From: a bacterium
Lineage (GTDB): Bacteria; Cyanobacteriota; Vampirovibrionia; Obscuribacterales; Obscuribacteraceae
Direction of reading: 5' to 3'
NCBI GenBank assembly: GCA_018062085.1
Contig: JAGOSY010000008.1
Coordinates: forward strand, 150,491 to 214,490
Length of the DNA stretch: 64,000 nt
Positions 1 through 10,798 of this stretch are shown here, in pieces. The notes beneath the pieces were generated by a model. That model searched no databases. It was given only the letters and a program-made list of their open reading frames with translations, and was not told the DNA's origin. Positions within the stretch are counted from its first letter, which is position 1. Each line of letters opens with the position of its first letter. A program made the translations under genes and the position numbers.

Positions 1-704
1 ACAGCAGTATCGACAATTAGAGCTGTTAGTTCATTGACTTCAATCACTCTGATCTTGTGCGAGCTAGGATTGCGCAGCGCGAGTAACACCACATCTTTAC
101 CAACAAATGCTAGAGGCTCTTTGCTGTCAGCAAGCAAGTCAATAGCACTGAGAATTTCTGGAATATCGAACTGATAGCGCAACACTTTCAAGCATGGATT
201 GATCACAGGCGCCAGGGAGGAGAATTGCCTATCGTCTTTTAGTTCTGTTTGCTTATCGTCGTGAATCTCAACGTCAAGCTCGCAAAGTGCAGCTTCTGTC
301 ACTTCAAAGTGAATTAGATCGGCCATGTAGGGATATTTCGCGGCTAATGCATTCTCTTCAGCTAGAAAGTACTCATGAAAGTGAGCTGCCATGTTGTTCA
401 AGAGAAAGCGATTGCTGGTGCTCGGTTTGTTTTGAGAGAGTTCCGGCATTTTCTTGCAATATGAATGAACTAGCCTCTCCCACTGCTCTCCTGCAATCTT
501 GCCTGTACGGGGACAAATTGCTTTCATAGTTTCTAGCCTGTTTGCTTTGAGCACTGCTGCATAAATAGACGCGCCGCGGAGATCTAGCTTTTCATCAGGA
601 AAATCAGACAGTACCCCTGCAGCTGCGGCGTCGGCAAAAAACGTGGGGTCGGTCCAGAGCCGGACCAACAATTCTTCTATTTCAGTTAGCTTAGAGTCGC
701 TCAT
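1..704 (-). CDS. DUF2063 (BufC/HvfC-like) protein, 3' end outside window
   Basis: Partial gene: 234 codons are visible from the ATG at 704 and the frame is still open at the window edge. The N-terminus (MSDSKLTEIEELLVRLWTDP, then a helix-rich stretch with KAICPRTGKIAGEQWERLV) resembles the DUF2063 DNA-binding-like N-terminal domain of BufC/HvfC. The ATG follows the stop codon of the DUF692 gene directly (TGA-ATG), so translation is coupled. In bufferin-type systems DUF692 (BufB) and DUF2063 (BufC) together modify cysteines of a small secreted precursor into metal-binding heterocycles. The pairing with DUF692 is the main support for the call; the sequence match alone is moderate. Confidence 0.75.
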   Translation of the reverse strand, partial: MSDSKLTEIEELLVRLWTDPTFFADAAAAGVLSDFPDEKLDLRGASIYAAVLKANRLETMKAICPRTGKIAGEQWERLVHSYCKKMPELSQNKPSTSNRFLLNNMAAHFHEYFLAEENALAAKYPYMADLIHFEVTEAALCELDVEIHDDKQTELKDDRQFSSLAPVINPCLKVLRYQFDIPEILSAIDLLADSKEPLAFVGKDVVLLALRNPSSHKIRVIEVNELTALIVDTA

Positions 705-1559
705 TCATGTGCCTAGCGGTGCGTTTGAACAGATTGTTCTGATGGCGGCAATTTCGTTGGCGAGCTCGTCAAAGCTTGGCATATTCTGATCTCTTTCGAT
801 TGTCACGCCATGCACGATTGTCTTGGTCAAAGCATATTGCAATAAATCGAAGACTGCTTGAGCTATTGGGGCGCCGTGCGTATCGAGGACAATGTCATTA
901 CGTTCCTTGTGTCCGGCCATGTGTACTTGTACTGTGCGCTCTATGGGTATTTGATCAAGAAACTCGTATGGATCTAAGCCATGATTGATTGAGTTAACAT
1001 ATACATTGTTTACGTCGAGCAACAGCCCGCAGTCGGCCTGCTCAATCAGCTCACTTATGAATTGAGACTCGCTCATAGTGCTACCAGGTACATTCATGTA
1101 GTAAGTAGTGTTCTCCACAAGAAAGGGAATTTCTATGCACTCTTTGACACGTTTGATTCGTGCCACCATATGCGCCAGTGTTTCTTTGCAAAAAGGAACT
1201 GGAAGTAGCTCATGCAAATAGACTTCACCTAGGCTGGCGAAGCAAATATGGTCGCTAAACCATGGAGCGCGAATTTCAGTTACGAACTGCTTGAGCCCTC
1301 GCAGGTATTCTTCGTCTAATGAATCGGTGCTGCCGAGAGAAAGATTTACACCATGGCTAACGGCAGTATAAATAGAACAGGCACGTTGTAAGAGTTCTTT
1401 GCTTTCTCCGCCCTTGCGCATATATTGCTCTGGAATGATTTCAAGGAAATCAACTGTGTCAGTTGCTGCGAATATTTCTTCGGCCAATTCACGACGAAAG
1501 CCGATCCCAACTCCAAGGTGGGGCAACGTTTTTTTTACACTTAAGAAGTCACTATTCAT
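705..1559 (-). CDS. DUF692 (BufB/MbnB-like) multinuclear iron enzyme
   Basis: A 284-residue protein matching the DUF692 TIM-barrel family (BufB/HvfB/MbnB). Visible motifs are the N-terminal LGVGIGFRRELAEEI, DFLEIIPEQY, the HGVNLSLGSTD strand, WFSDHICFAS, LVENTTYY, LLLDVNNVYVNS and VQVHMAGH, which carry the family's His/Asp/Glu metal ligands. Family members oxidise cysteines in precursor peptides. I start at the ATG at 1559 rather than the in-frame TTG at 1592: the ATG puts the family core near the N-terminus and leaves a leader of about 40 nt behind the predicted promoter. No precursor peptide lies between the promoter and this gene. Confidence 0.88.
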   Translation of the reverse strand: MNSDFLSVKKTLPHLGVGIGFRRELAEEIFAATDTVDFLEIIPEQYMRKGGESKELLQRACSIYTAVSHGVNLSLGSTDSLDEEYLRGLKQFVTEIRAPWFSDHICFASLGEVYLHELLPVPFCKETLAHMVARIKRVKECIEIPFLVENTTYYMNVPGSTMSESQFISELIEQADCGLLLDVNNVYVNSINHGLDPYEFLDQIPIERTVQVHMAGHKERNDIVLDTHGAPIAQAVFDLLQYALTKTIVHGVTIERDQNMPSFDELANEIAAIRTICSNAPLGT

Positions 1560-1607
1560 GTGCTTTACCGGCAGAAATATTTGACAGTTCAAATGATTGA
1601 CGGTTTC

Positions 1608-1635
1608 AGTATACTTGCTCTTATCTTCAATGCAA
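1608..1635 (-). promoter_or_regulatory. Sigma70-type promoter for the DUF692/DUF2063 pair
   Basis: On the minus strand a -35 TTGCAT (1630-1635) and a -10 TATACT (1608-1613) are separated by 16 bp. Just upstream, 1635-1653 forms an AGCCCC/GGGGCT hairpin with a T-rich loop. The promoter sits about 40 nt before the ATG at 1559, so the mRNA probably begins with the DUF692 gene. Confidence 0.5.
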
Positions 1636-1793
1636 GCCCCTTTTTCGGGGGCTAGTTTGCTGCAATTTGTGTTGTCCGTATTTTGTCACAGTCGGTTTTC
1701 TATGATGCTTTAGTTCCGACAAATTACTACTGCAATTGGAACGTATTACTAGCGCTCAGCATTTGCAAGATGCGCTTCCGGGAGGATTTTACT

Positions 1794-2231
1794 ATGGCAG
1801 ACGGTTATGGCAAATTGGATCAAGTGGAAAAGTCAATTAACTCAGGCGATGCTAGGGCAGCCGATGGCGTTTTAGCAACTATTGGAGATCGAGGTGATCA
1901 GGAACTATTCAAGGGAATGATTGCGAGAAAGTGTACTGCTAATGACGGCCTTCCTCCTTGCACAATCGATATTTATGAAGGCGATGGTAGCATTCACTTC
2001 GGTGGGGAACACAAAATGACCCTGACCGACGACGGTGCTAAGCTCGGTATGAGAGATGATCAACCGAGCAAGATTGATCAATTCAAAGACGCCGTTAGTG
2101 ATGTCAAAGACACCGTTGTGAGATTTGTCAAAGACATTGATCCGACTAAGCTGGTGGGCGACGGCACTGCGGGTGAAGCTGCAGACAAGTTAAAGAATCG
2201 CGACAACGAAATTAAAAAGCACGTAGAGTAG
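1794..2231 (+). CDS. Hypothetical acidic protein, 145 aa
   Basis: No family recognised. The start is the ATG at 1794, preceded by a strong GGGAGGA ribosome site; the longer open frame from a TTG at 1683 has no such site. The protein is hydrophilic with no signal peptide or membrane segment. The middle contains a short CTANDGLPPCTIDIYEGDG stretch with two cysteines, and the C-terminal third is a charged, probably helical region (KDAVSDVKDTVVRFVKDIDP). It lies 39 bp upstream of the trypsin-like protease gene on the same strand and is probably cotranscribed with it. Confidence 0.7.
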   Translation: MADGYGKLDQVEKSINSGDARAADGVLATIGDRGDQELFKGMIARKCTANDGLPPCTIDIYEGDGSIHFGGEHKMTLTDDGAKLGMRDDQPSKIDQFKDAVSDVKDTVVRFVKDIDPTKLVGDGTAGEAADKLKNRDNEIKKHVE

Positions 2232-2270
2232 TTTAGAGCAGTTTAGATCAGATCAGAGAAATTCCTCATC

Positions 2271-3083
2271 ATGCCTGATTGCAAGAAGCTTGGTCAATAT
2301 ACTGCCGAGGCGGCCTTAGAAAAAGGCGTCTGCCCTAGCAATTCAACAACCGCTTGGAATAGTGAATTGGCTGGTGCCTGGGAAAGAGAGAAGAGCAATA
2401 TTGTTGCTGTCAGTGGACAGATGGATGCTGGTGGTGGTGTAGTTCTTAACAGATCTATGCTGCCACATTTGGCTGTTTCAAATGGCGAAAGCCTTGTTCT
2501 CACTGCTGCTCATTTGGTAGACAAGAAAAAAACAATTCTTGTTGGTACTTACGACTCTGATGGCGAAATGGGCGATATGGACCAGGCCAAATTAGTTGCC
2601 CTCGATAGAAGAAAAGATTTAGCTCTGCTGCGCGTCTCGCTTTCGGCGAAACCGCTGAGTGCTGGAATGAACTATCAGGATTTGGCTGAGGCTCAGTCTG
2701 GAAGAAAGGCATTGGCAGTTCTCACAGAGGATACAACTAGATCGCTGGGAGTTTTTCAAGTTTTTACTAGCAGCTCATACGGAGCTGCTGGTGGCGCCGC
2801 CATCAGGAAGCACTACCCGACGGTGACCATGGCAGACAAAACGAATATCGTAGTTTTTACAACTCCCGACGCTCCCGGCACTTCGGGCAGTCCTGTAATT
2901 TCTGAGGATGGAAAAATTCTTGGACTAGTAAGTCAGAGACTTCCCAAGATTGAGTCGAATAAAGTGTGGCTCGACCAGGAGCATAAACCACTGTGGCAAC
3001 AGACCGCAGCCGTAAGCAGCCGTGAAATTAGAAGCTTTTTGCAAGATATTGATAAAAGGAAGGCGGTTAAACCATTCCTCTGA
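2271..3083 (+). CDS. Trypsin-like (S1-fold) serine protease
   Basis: A 270-residue chymotrypsin-fold protease. The triad is visible in order: His in TAAHLV (about residue 82), Asp in RKDLALLRV (about residue 119) and Ser in PGTSGSPVI (about residue 206). The spacing fits HtrA-type or glutamyl-endopeptidase-type bacterial proteases, but no PDZ domain follows. There is no clear N-terminal signal peptide, so the place of action is uncertain. Start: ATG at 2271. Probably an operon with the 145-residue protein upstream. Confidence 0.8.
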   Translation: MPDCKKLGQYTAEAALEKGVCPSNSTTAWNSELAGAWEREKSNIVAVSGQMDAGGGVVLNRSMLPHLAVSNGESLVLTAAHLVDKKKTILVGTYDSDGEMGDMDQAKLVALDRRKDLALLRVSLSAKPLSAGMNYQDLAEAQSGRKALAVLTEDTTRSLGVFQVFTSSSYGAAGGAAIRKHYPTVTMADKTNIVVFTTPDAPGTSGSPVISEDGKILGLVSQRLPKIESNKVWLDQEHKPLWQQTAAVSSREIRSFLQDIDKRKAVKPFL

Positions 3084-3099
3084 ATCTCATTTGCTTCGT

Positions 3100-3792
3100 T
3101 TAGGTCTTTGGTAGGTGATGGGTCGGGCGACAAACTTCCACTTTGGTCATGCCACCAGAGCCAATGAGTTCAGCTGCGTAAGTTGTAAGATCTACTCCTC
3201 GATGAAGTTTTCTCCCTTGATGTAGCTCATCGGGAGTGGATAGGCGTCCAAAACCACCTTTGTCACGAACAGTTATGAGCGCAGACTGTCCTGTTTCGAG
3301 GTTAGTAATTTCCAGTTTCTGCCCTAGCTTCGCGCCAAGAATGGGATCGCGTAAGTCAACAGCCGCCCCCACGAGGTGCCCTGTGTTAGCTGAATGATCG
3401 TATGTGGAGCCATCTGCTGTTTTATTTCCTGTCGGCTTATAGAGTGTGGCGTAAGCCACTTCGCATTCTTTTGCTTCATTATTATTTGCTTCGAAATTTT
3501 GATGGCTGACTGGCACAGCGACTAGTTTCGCTTCTTGTTTTGTGCTTGGGTGCGACTCCCCAATGAAATTTGGTATGTGGATATGTTTTACTTCCTGGTT
3601 TGTGCCTATGGAGAAACCGTCTAGCATATGTGCCACACTGGGATTGTTTACAGCTGCGACTTTGGCCTGCTCGATTGTCTGCTTTCTAGCTTTGCTATAG
3701 TCATCCTCTACAAATGAGATAACTGCTGGTACGAAAGAATCATGGTGCCGTGCCGATAGAGGCTCCGGGCTAAAATTTTCTGGTGTTTTCAT
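3100..3792 (-). CDS. RlpA-like double-psi beta-barrel protein
   Basis: A 230-residue protein whose C-terminal half matches the RlpA/DPBB fold: YATLYKPTGNKTADGSTYD, NTGHLVGAAV, LGQKLEITNLETGQSALITVRDKGGFGR and RGVDLTTYAAELIG. RlpA proteins bind or cleave denuded peptidoglycan. The N-terminal 110 residues are unrecognised and charged, and no signal peptide is obvious. The frame extends upstream to a GTG at 3900 through a low-complexity repeat region; I chose the ATG at 3792, which begins MKTPENFSPEP. Confidence 0.72.
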   Translation of the reverse strand: MKTPENFSPEPLSARHHDSFVPAVISFVEDDYSKARKQTIEQAKVAAVNNPSVAHMLDGFSIGTNQEVKHIHIPNFIGESHPSTKQEAKLVAVPVSHQNFEANNNEAKECEVAYATLYKPTGNKTADGSTYDHSANTGHLVGAAVDLRDPILGAKLGQKLEITNLETGQSALITVRDKGGFGRLSTPDELHQGRKLHRGVDLTTYAAELIGSGGMTKVEVCRPTHHLPKT

Positions 3793-3844
3793 AATTGGTA
3801 AATCTGCTGATCTGTGTTGAGTAGAAACATAAGGGCGTGATCTT

Positions 3845-3868
3845 GTACGTGCGCCTAGACGCACGTAC
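3845..3868. repeat. Perfect 9-bp inverted repeat in spacer
   Basis: GTACGTGCG (3845-3853) and CGCACGTAC (3860-3868) flank a 6-nt loop. Just to the right there are short repeats built on ACAAGTACAC (about 3877-3894). The spacer 3793-4117 upstream of the RlpA-like gene holds no other gene; 3987-4009 is a second, weaker hairpin (CGGCAAA/TTTGCCG). The long palindrome could be an operator or an mRNA hairpin. Confidence 0.5.
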
Positions 3869-4117
3869 ACGCAGGCACAAGTACACAAGTACACGGGCAC
3901 CTAAGTGCATGCATGTATGTATTGATACCTGTACAGAGTTAGTAATACTCCAGTGGATTTGCGATTGCGCTTAGGCTCACCGAGAGCGGCAAAACTGGAG
4001 ACTTTGCCGTTTATCGTTTTGGGTCACATTGAGATTCGGATTTTGAACATATCATGCCAGGCGTGACAATTGCCGAACACTTTACGTGCAAAAACCAAGA
4101 ATTCGCAAAGACTGTTT

Positions 4118-5968
4118 TTATGTTCTCGTTACGGCCGGGCCAAGCTGGCGTCTTACTTCTGGCATTGTAAAAGTGAATGTGCTGCCTGACTGACCTAGCT
4201 CACTGTTACTTTTCACCCAGATAGTGCCACCATGCAATTCCACAAGGGCTTTGCAAATAGTGAGTCCCAGACCGGTACCTATATTCTGGTCGCTTTCTCT
4301 GACTTGTGCGAACCGTTCGAAGATACGCTCACGCAGCTGTGCTGGAATACCGGGGCCTTGATCTTCAACTGAGAAATGCACCATTTGAGACTTAGACTCT
4401 GCCTGGATTATGATCTCAACTCCAGGCTGAGAGAATTTCAAGGCATTACCAATTAGGTTCGTAAGAATCTGATTAACTCGGTCGGGATCGCATGATACGA
4501 GCCCTTGTGCACAATCTATTCTCACCTGGCACCTGGCCTGGCGTGCCTGGTCACTGGTCAGTACCTGTGCTCTCTCTAAAAGTTGCTGACTAGAAATACT
4601 GGTAGTTGCTAGCCTTAAGGTACCACTTTCGATTTTATCAAGGTCGAGTAGGTCAGTGATTAGCACCGACATTTGTCTGGTCGATTGCTTGGCCATGGAC
4701 AGCATGTTTTTGCCATCTTGATTAATCTCACCAAATAACCCCTGCTCAAATTTTTCAAAAATATGAGAGACCATTGTTAGCGGTGATCGCAGATCCTCAC
4801 TGACCATGTTCACCACATCCTGTTTAAGGCGGTCGGCTTCCTTCAGGCTGGTAATATCATGAAAGATCAAGATCAGATTTCCCTCTTTAGGGACTCTGCT
4901 CAATGATATCAATACGTTTAAGGCCTTACCCGCTGTAGTTTTAAGGAATCCTTCGAAGCTGCTGGCGAAATTTTCGCTGCTACTTCCAGAAGAGCCTTTG
5001 GCGGCAGCCGAAATTTTTACGATTGCGTCTTGATTGATGTTTCTTTCTAAAAGAGTAAGACAGCTCGCTCCCACCAGTCTTTGCGTCGGGATGCCCAGAG
5101 CTGATTCCACATAGGGGCTGATGCGCAAGATATTTAAGTTGTTATCGGTAACACAAATAATATCCCTGGCATTTTGGATGATAATCCGCTCTCGCTGCAA
5201 TAGATCATCTATACCCTTGGCCATTTTGTGCAGATTGAAGTCTAACTCTGCAATCTCATCCGTTCCAGGGGCGAGTTCCCTGAGCTTTTGACCTTGGGCT
5301 ATGCGCCGACCATTGTCGGCCAGGTATGCTAATCGTTTGGTTACTAGGCGGGTGGTAAGAAATGCCAGGCCGACAGTTCCAAGAATGTTGAGAATGAGAG
5401 CGAGCCATAGCTGAATGTGCATTGATTGACGAAGTTCGGCCTGCGCAGCCGGATCTGAAGCGGAAATGGCATTTTGCTTCTCGCTAAGCGCAATTAGCTC
5501 AGGAGTAATGATCTTCTCAGCAAAGTGCTTAGATTCTATTCGGATGCGCATTTCTTCAGCTTCATCGCCATGTAAGAATGCTTGCTCGGCCCTCATTACA
5601 AGAGCATTGCCCTCATCTACCGCACGACTGACTGCCTGCAATGTCGCCTGATCTTGACTACGGTCATTGCCGATTAGAGTAAGCAGACGGCCGATTTTTT
5701 CTTTAGCAGTGCTGATTCGCGCTTTGTGAGCAGAGCCTGGCGCAAATTCGGCCACGTTCAGTCGCAGTGATTGCAGCCCTGTGTATAGCTCTTGGATAAG
5801 CTCATTGATTAAATTGGAAATTTCTTGGGTGCGCTCGGCGCGAGCCGCGGCCGCCTCGGCCTGAGCTTGCAAACTAGCCATAACGGCAACGAAGCCGCAC
5901 TCAAAAACAAGCGGAATAGATACTAGAATGAGACCTTTGGCTACAATTCCTAGTCTAAATTTGTTCAA
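4118..5968 (-). CDS. Membrane sensor histidine kinase homologue with Glu at the phospho-acceptor site
   Basis: 616 residues. TM1 about 8-30, a roughly 155-residue external sensor, TM2 about 186-208, HAMP about 208-260, PAS about 262-375, DHp about 380-445 and a HATPase_c domain to the end (N box NQILTNLIGNALKFS, G1 DQGPGIP, F box, G2 GTGLGLTIC). The H box reads MVSEDLRSPLT: residue 391 is Glu (codon 4796-4798) where His is expected. The paralogue at 59655 has MLTHDLRSPLT. Start: TTG at 5968, chosen because FRLGIVAKGLI aligns with the start of the paralogue. It is divergent from its likely partner regulator at 6110. Autophosphorylation on His looks impossible, so it may act as a phosphatase, pseudokinase or allosteric sensor. 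Confidence 0.88.
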   Translation of the reverse strand: MNKFRLGIVAKGLILVSIPLVFECGFVAVMASLQAQAEAAAARAERTQEISNLINELIQELYTGLQSLRLNVAEFAPGSAHKARISTAKEKIGRLLTLIGNDRSQDQATLQAVSRAVDEGNALVMRAEQAFLHGDEAEEMRIRIESKHFAEKIITPELIALSEKQNAISASDPAAQAELRQSMHIQLWLALILNILGTVGLAFLTTRLVTKRLAYLADNGRRIAQGQKLRELAPGTDEIAELDFNLHKMAKGIDDLLQRERIIIQNARDIICVTDNNLNILRISPYVESALGIPTQRLVGASCLTLLERNINQDAIVKISAAAKGSSGSSSENFASSFEGFLKTTAGKALNVLISLSRVPKEGNLILIFHDITSLKEADRLKQDVVNMVSEDLRSPLTMVSHIFEKFEQGLFGEINQDGKNMLSMAKQSTRQMSVLITDLLDLDKIESGTLRLATTSISSQQLLERAQVLTSDQARQARCQVRIDCAQGLVSCDPDRVNQILTNLIGNALKFSQPGVEIIIQAESKSQMVHFSVEDQGPGIPAQLRERIFERFAQVRESDQNIGTGLGLTICKALVELHGGTIWVKSNSELGQSGSTFTFTMPEVRRQLGPAVTRT

Positions 5969-6109
5969 TTCTCAACGCCGTAGGGGCAATAAGCCAGCAT
6001 TCTAACATCCTCGATACTGTCCGTATTTTGTCACGCATTTCTGGCACAATAGATTCAGTGCCCCTAAACTTTGCCGACAGAAGATCTATCTCAACGGAGT
6101 TCTTTATAT

Positions 6110-6805
6110 ATGGCGAAAATTTTACTTGTTGAAGATGATATGGTGGTGGCCGAGTCAATTAAGCTCTGGCTCAAGAATCAACAGCAAGTGGTTGAACATG
6201 TCAGTGATGGTAACGCAGCCCTTGAGCTGATCACCTTTAGCAGTTACGAAGCAATTATTCTCGATTGGGAATTGCCAGGCCTCAGTGGGGTGGAAGTATG
6301 TCGTCGGGTGCGCGCCAGCCACAACCGAGTGCCGATTTTGATGCTTACTGGAAAGGACAGTGTGGAGCATAAAGTCACAGGTCTTGATGTGGGTGTGGAC
6401 GACTATCTGGCGAAGCCATTTAGTTTGAAAGAACTAAGTGCTCGGCTTAGAGCCATTGTCCGTCGCTCTGGTGGTGTTGCCTCAAACATTTTGCAGGTAA
6501 ATGATATTACGCTTGATTCTGAAAGCCATCGTGTCACCAGGGGCGGTGAAGAAATCGAGCTAATGCCTCGCGAATTTGCTGTGCTTGAGTTTCTCTTGCG
6601 TAACAAGAATCAAGTTTTTAGCGGTGAAGCACTTTTGCAGAAGCTCTGGCACACCGATTCTGATTCTTCAAAAGAAGCTGTGCGCGCCTGTATCAAAAGA
6701 TTGCGCCAGCGCATAGACATGGGTGACGACGAGAGTCTCTCTATCATTGAAACGGTACCGAAGATTGGCTATCGCATCAGGCAGCACGATTCTGGCAAGT
6801 GTTAG
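6110..6805 (+). CDS. OmpR-family response regulator
   Basis: 231 residues. Receiver domain 1-120 with acidic pocket DD at 9-10, phospho-acceptor Asp52 (ILDWELPG), Thr in MLTGK and Lys in LAKPF; a winged-helix trans_reg_C domain follows (about 135-228, ending ETVPKIGYRIR). The ATG at 6110 has ACGGAG just upstream; an earlier TTG-led frame from 6071 is less likely. Divergent from the kinase homologue at 4118 across 141 bp. Paralogue of the regulator at 58846 (the same MAKIL-VEDD start and LDW-LPG motif). Confidence 0.92.
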   Translation: MAKILLVEDDMVVAESIKLWLKNQQQVVEHVSDGNAALELITFSSYEAIILDWELPGLSGVEVCRRVRASHNRVPILMLTGKDSVEHKVTGLDVGVDDYLAKPFSLKELSARLRAIVRRSGGVASNILQVNDITLDSESHRVTRGGEEIELMPREFAVLEFLLRNKNQVFSGEALLQKLWHTDSDSSKEAVRACIKRLRQRIDMGDDESLSIIETVPKIGYRIRQHDSGKC

Positions 6806-6921
6806 GTAGCCCAAGCTCGATCTATTGAGAAGATTTTGCCTACCAAGCGATTTTATGTTCCGGAGTTTTCTCGTTTTCCGCTGTCATTGCACCTCTCGAA
6901 TTACAGGAGTTAGCATCTGGT

Positions 6922-9348
<2,427 letters not shown>

Positions 9349-9382
9349 CTATTGCCTGTTTGTTGTGAGTGACAAACTATTT

Positions 9383-9811
9383 TTAGGTTTGTTCCGACTC
9401 TTCTTGTTGAAGGTCACCAAAGAAGGTGACTTGTACACCGTGAACTTTGAATTTTTTGTCAAGGAGTTTTCCCAGCTGCTCTACTTTTTCAACTGGTACA
9501 TCGACAATCTGACCTGTTTTAACATCAATAAAATGATGGTGATTGAAAAGATTGGCGTCGTAGCGCACTTTACCGGGCTCGGCCAAGACTTCGCGCACTA
9601 CCCCTGCATCTTTGAGTGAGCTGAGTGTGTTGTAGACCGTTGCCCTAGACAAAGCCACCGGGAGCTTGCCAGACACGGCTGCCAAAACTTCCTCGGCTGT
9701 TGGGTGATCGAGAGTATTTAGTAGATACTCAGCAATAACCATGCGCTGTGGCGTTGGTTTAACGCCGTGGGAGATGAGAACTGATTCAACTGACTGATCG
9801 TTTGGAATCAT
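9383..9811 (-). CDS. Fur/PerR-family regulator lacking structural cysteines
   Basis: 142 residues with the Fur winged helix (GVKPTPQRMVIAEYLL, HPTAEEVLAAV, LSRATVYNTLSSLKDAGVV) and the metal-site HHHFIDVKTGQIVDVP. It contains no cysteine at all, so the CxxC structural zinc site of classical Fur/PerR is missing. Its place upstream of katG on the same strand suggests a PerR-like peroxide sensor controlling katG. The cysteine-free form resembles Irr/PerR-type variants. ATG start at 9811. Confidence 0.88.
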   Translation of the reverse strand: MIPNDQSVESVLISHGVKPTPQRMVIAEYLLNTLDHPTAEEVLAAVSGKLPVALSRATVYNTLSSLKDAGVVREVLAEPGKVRYDANLFNHHHFIDVKTGQIVDVPVEKVEQLGKLLDKKFKVHGVQVTFFGDLQQEESEQT

Positions 9812-9818
9812 AATATAT

Positions 9819-9833
9819 TTAGACTAGATCTAA
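9819..9833 (-). promoter_or_regulatory. Candidate Fur/PerR box
   Basis: TTAGACTAGATCTAA is an imperfect 7-1-7 inverted repeat of the Fur/PerR type (5 of 7 arm positions pair), 8 bp upstream of the regulator's ATG. It is a likely autoregulatory operator. No clear copy is seen directly before katG. Confidence 0.4.
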
Positions 9834-9996
9834 TTGCCTTATTCGTCAAGTCACTTTTTTATGAACTCTTTGGTATTCCCTGCTAACCGCGAAGTGATAA
9901 ATGGCAGGTCTCGGCGCATTAGTTGAGTATTGTCTGAACCTTAATTTTTCAAGAGTCTATAATTCCAAAGCTTTGCCAAGCGGGAGATTGATATAA

Positions 9997-10758
9997 ATGG
10001 AATTGAGTAATAAGGGATTCCGTTCACTATTGGTGGTCTCACTTATGCTTAATCTCTGGCCGAACGTAGCATGCGCCAAGGAGCAGCAGCGAAATGCTGC
10101 ACCACCTAGCGCGGTTAATAGTTCAGCGGCAGAGCCAAAGAAATCGTATGAAATCAAACTCAAGATATTAGATGCTGCAGCTCGGGAGAAACTGCTTAAT
10201 ACCCGCATGAATAGTAATCTTGGCGACAAGTTCGGAGCGTTTAGCAATATGTTTTTTGTTAGGAGCAAATTAGACACTGACACCTGCGTCGGTCTGAGCT
10301 CAGATGTCGAGGGTATAAGTGAGCGGGAATTGATGCCAGCTTTTCCAAGCTCCTACAAATGCACCTTAAAAGAATTGCTCGATGTCATCGCTTTGCAAAC
10401 AAATACTAAATGGATTTATCGTCAAGAGAGTCAGGTGATGGGGGCGGACAGTTCTGACAAAAAGACTGCCGATGGAATCGCTATCTTTTCTTTCGTCGCT
10501 GCAGATGTGAAACCGCAATTTGACATGACTGCGGCAAAAGGCTGGAAGAAGATAGAACATAGTTCGTGGACTATGTTTGTGCCGCCGACAGCACCAGTGG
10601 GTATGGATTTTCACGTCGGTGGCAAGTTGTCTGCTGAAACGCCAGAGAAGTTGAAGGAGCTGCATTTATTTGAAGCTGCTCTGCCACCAAATCCAGATGT
10701 TGAGCAGATGATCAAAACTTTTAGAGTGCGCGAGCCGAAAGAAAGTCAGACGATGTGA
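9997..10758 (+). CDS. Hypothetical secreted protein, 253 aa
   Basis: No family recognised. N-terminal signal peptide (about residues 1-28: basic GFR, hydrophobic LLVVSLMLNLW, ending VACA-KE). The mature part has two central cysteines (DTCVG, YKCTL) about 30 residues apart that could pair. There is a conserved-looking stretch KCTLKELLDVIALQTNTKWIYRQ, reminiscent of secretin/STN-like short domains, but too weak to call. ATG with GGGAGA upstream. Convergent with the AbiE-like module. Confidence 0.7.
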   Translation: MELSNKGFRSLLVVSLMLNLWPNVACAKEQQRNAAPPSAVNSSAAEPKKSYEIKLKILDAAAREKLLNTRMNSNLGDKFGAFSNMFFVRSKLDTDTCVGLSSDVEGISERELMPAFPSSYKCTLKELLDVIALQTNTKWIYRQESQVMGADSSDKKTADGIAIFSFVAADVKPQFDMTAAKGWKKIEHSSWTMFVPPTAPVGMDFHVGGKLSAETPEKLKELHLFEAALPPNPDVEQMIKTFRVREPKESQTM

Positions 10759-10798
10759 AGGGTTGTGGTGTTCTCGTACTAGCATCAGTGCTTCGAGA

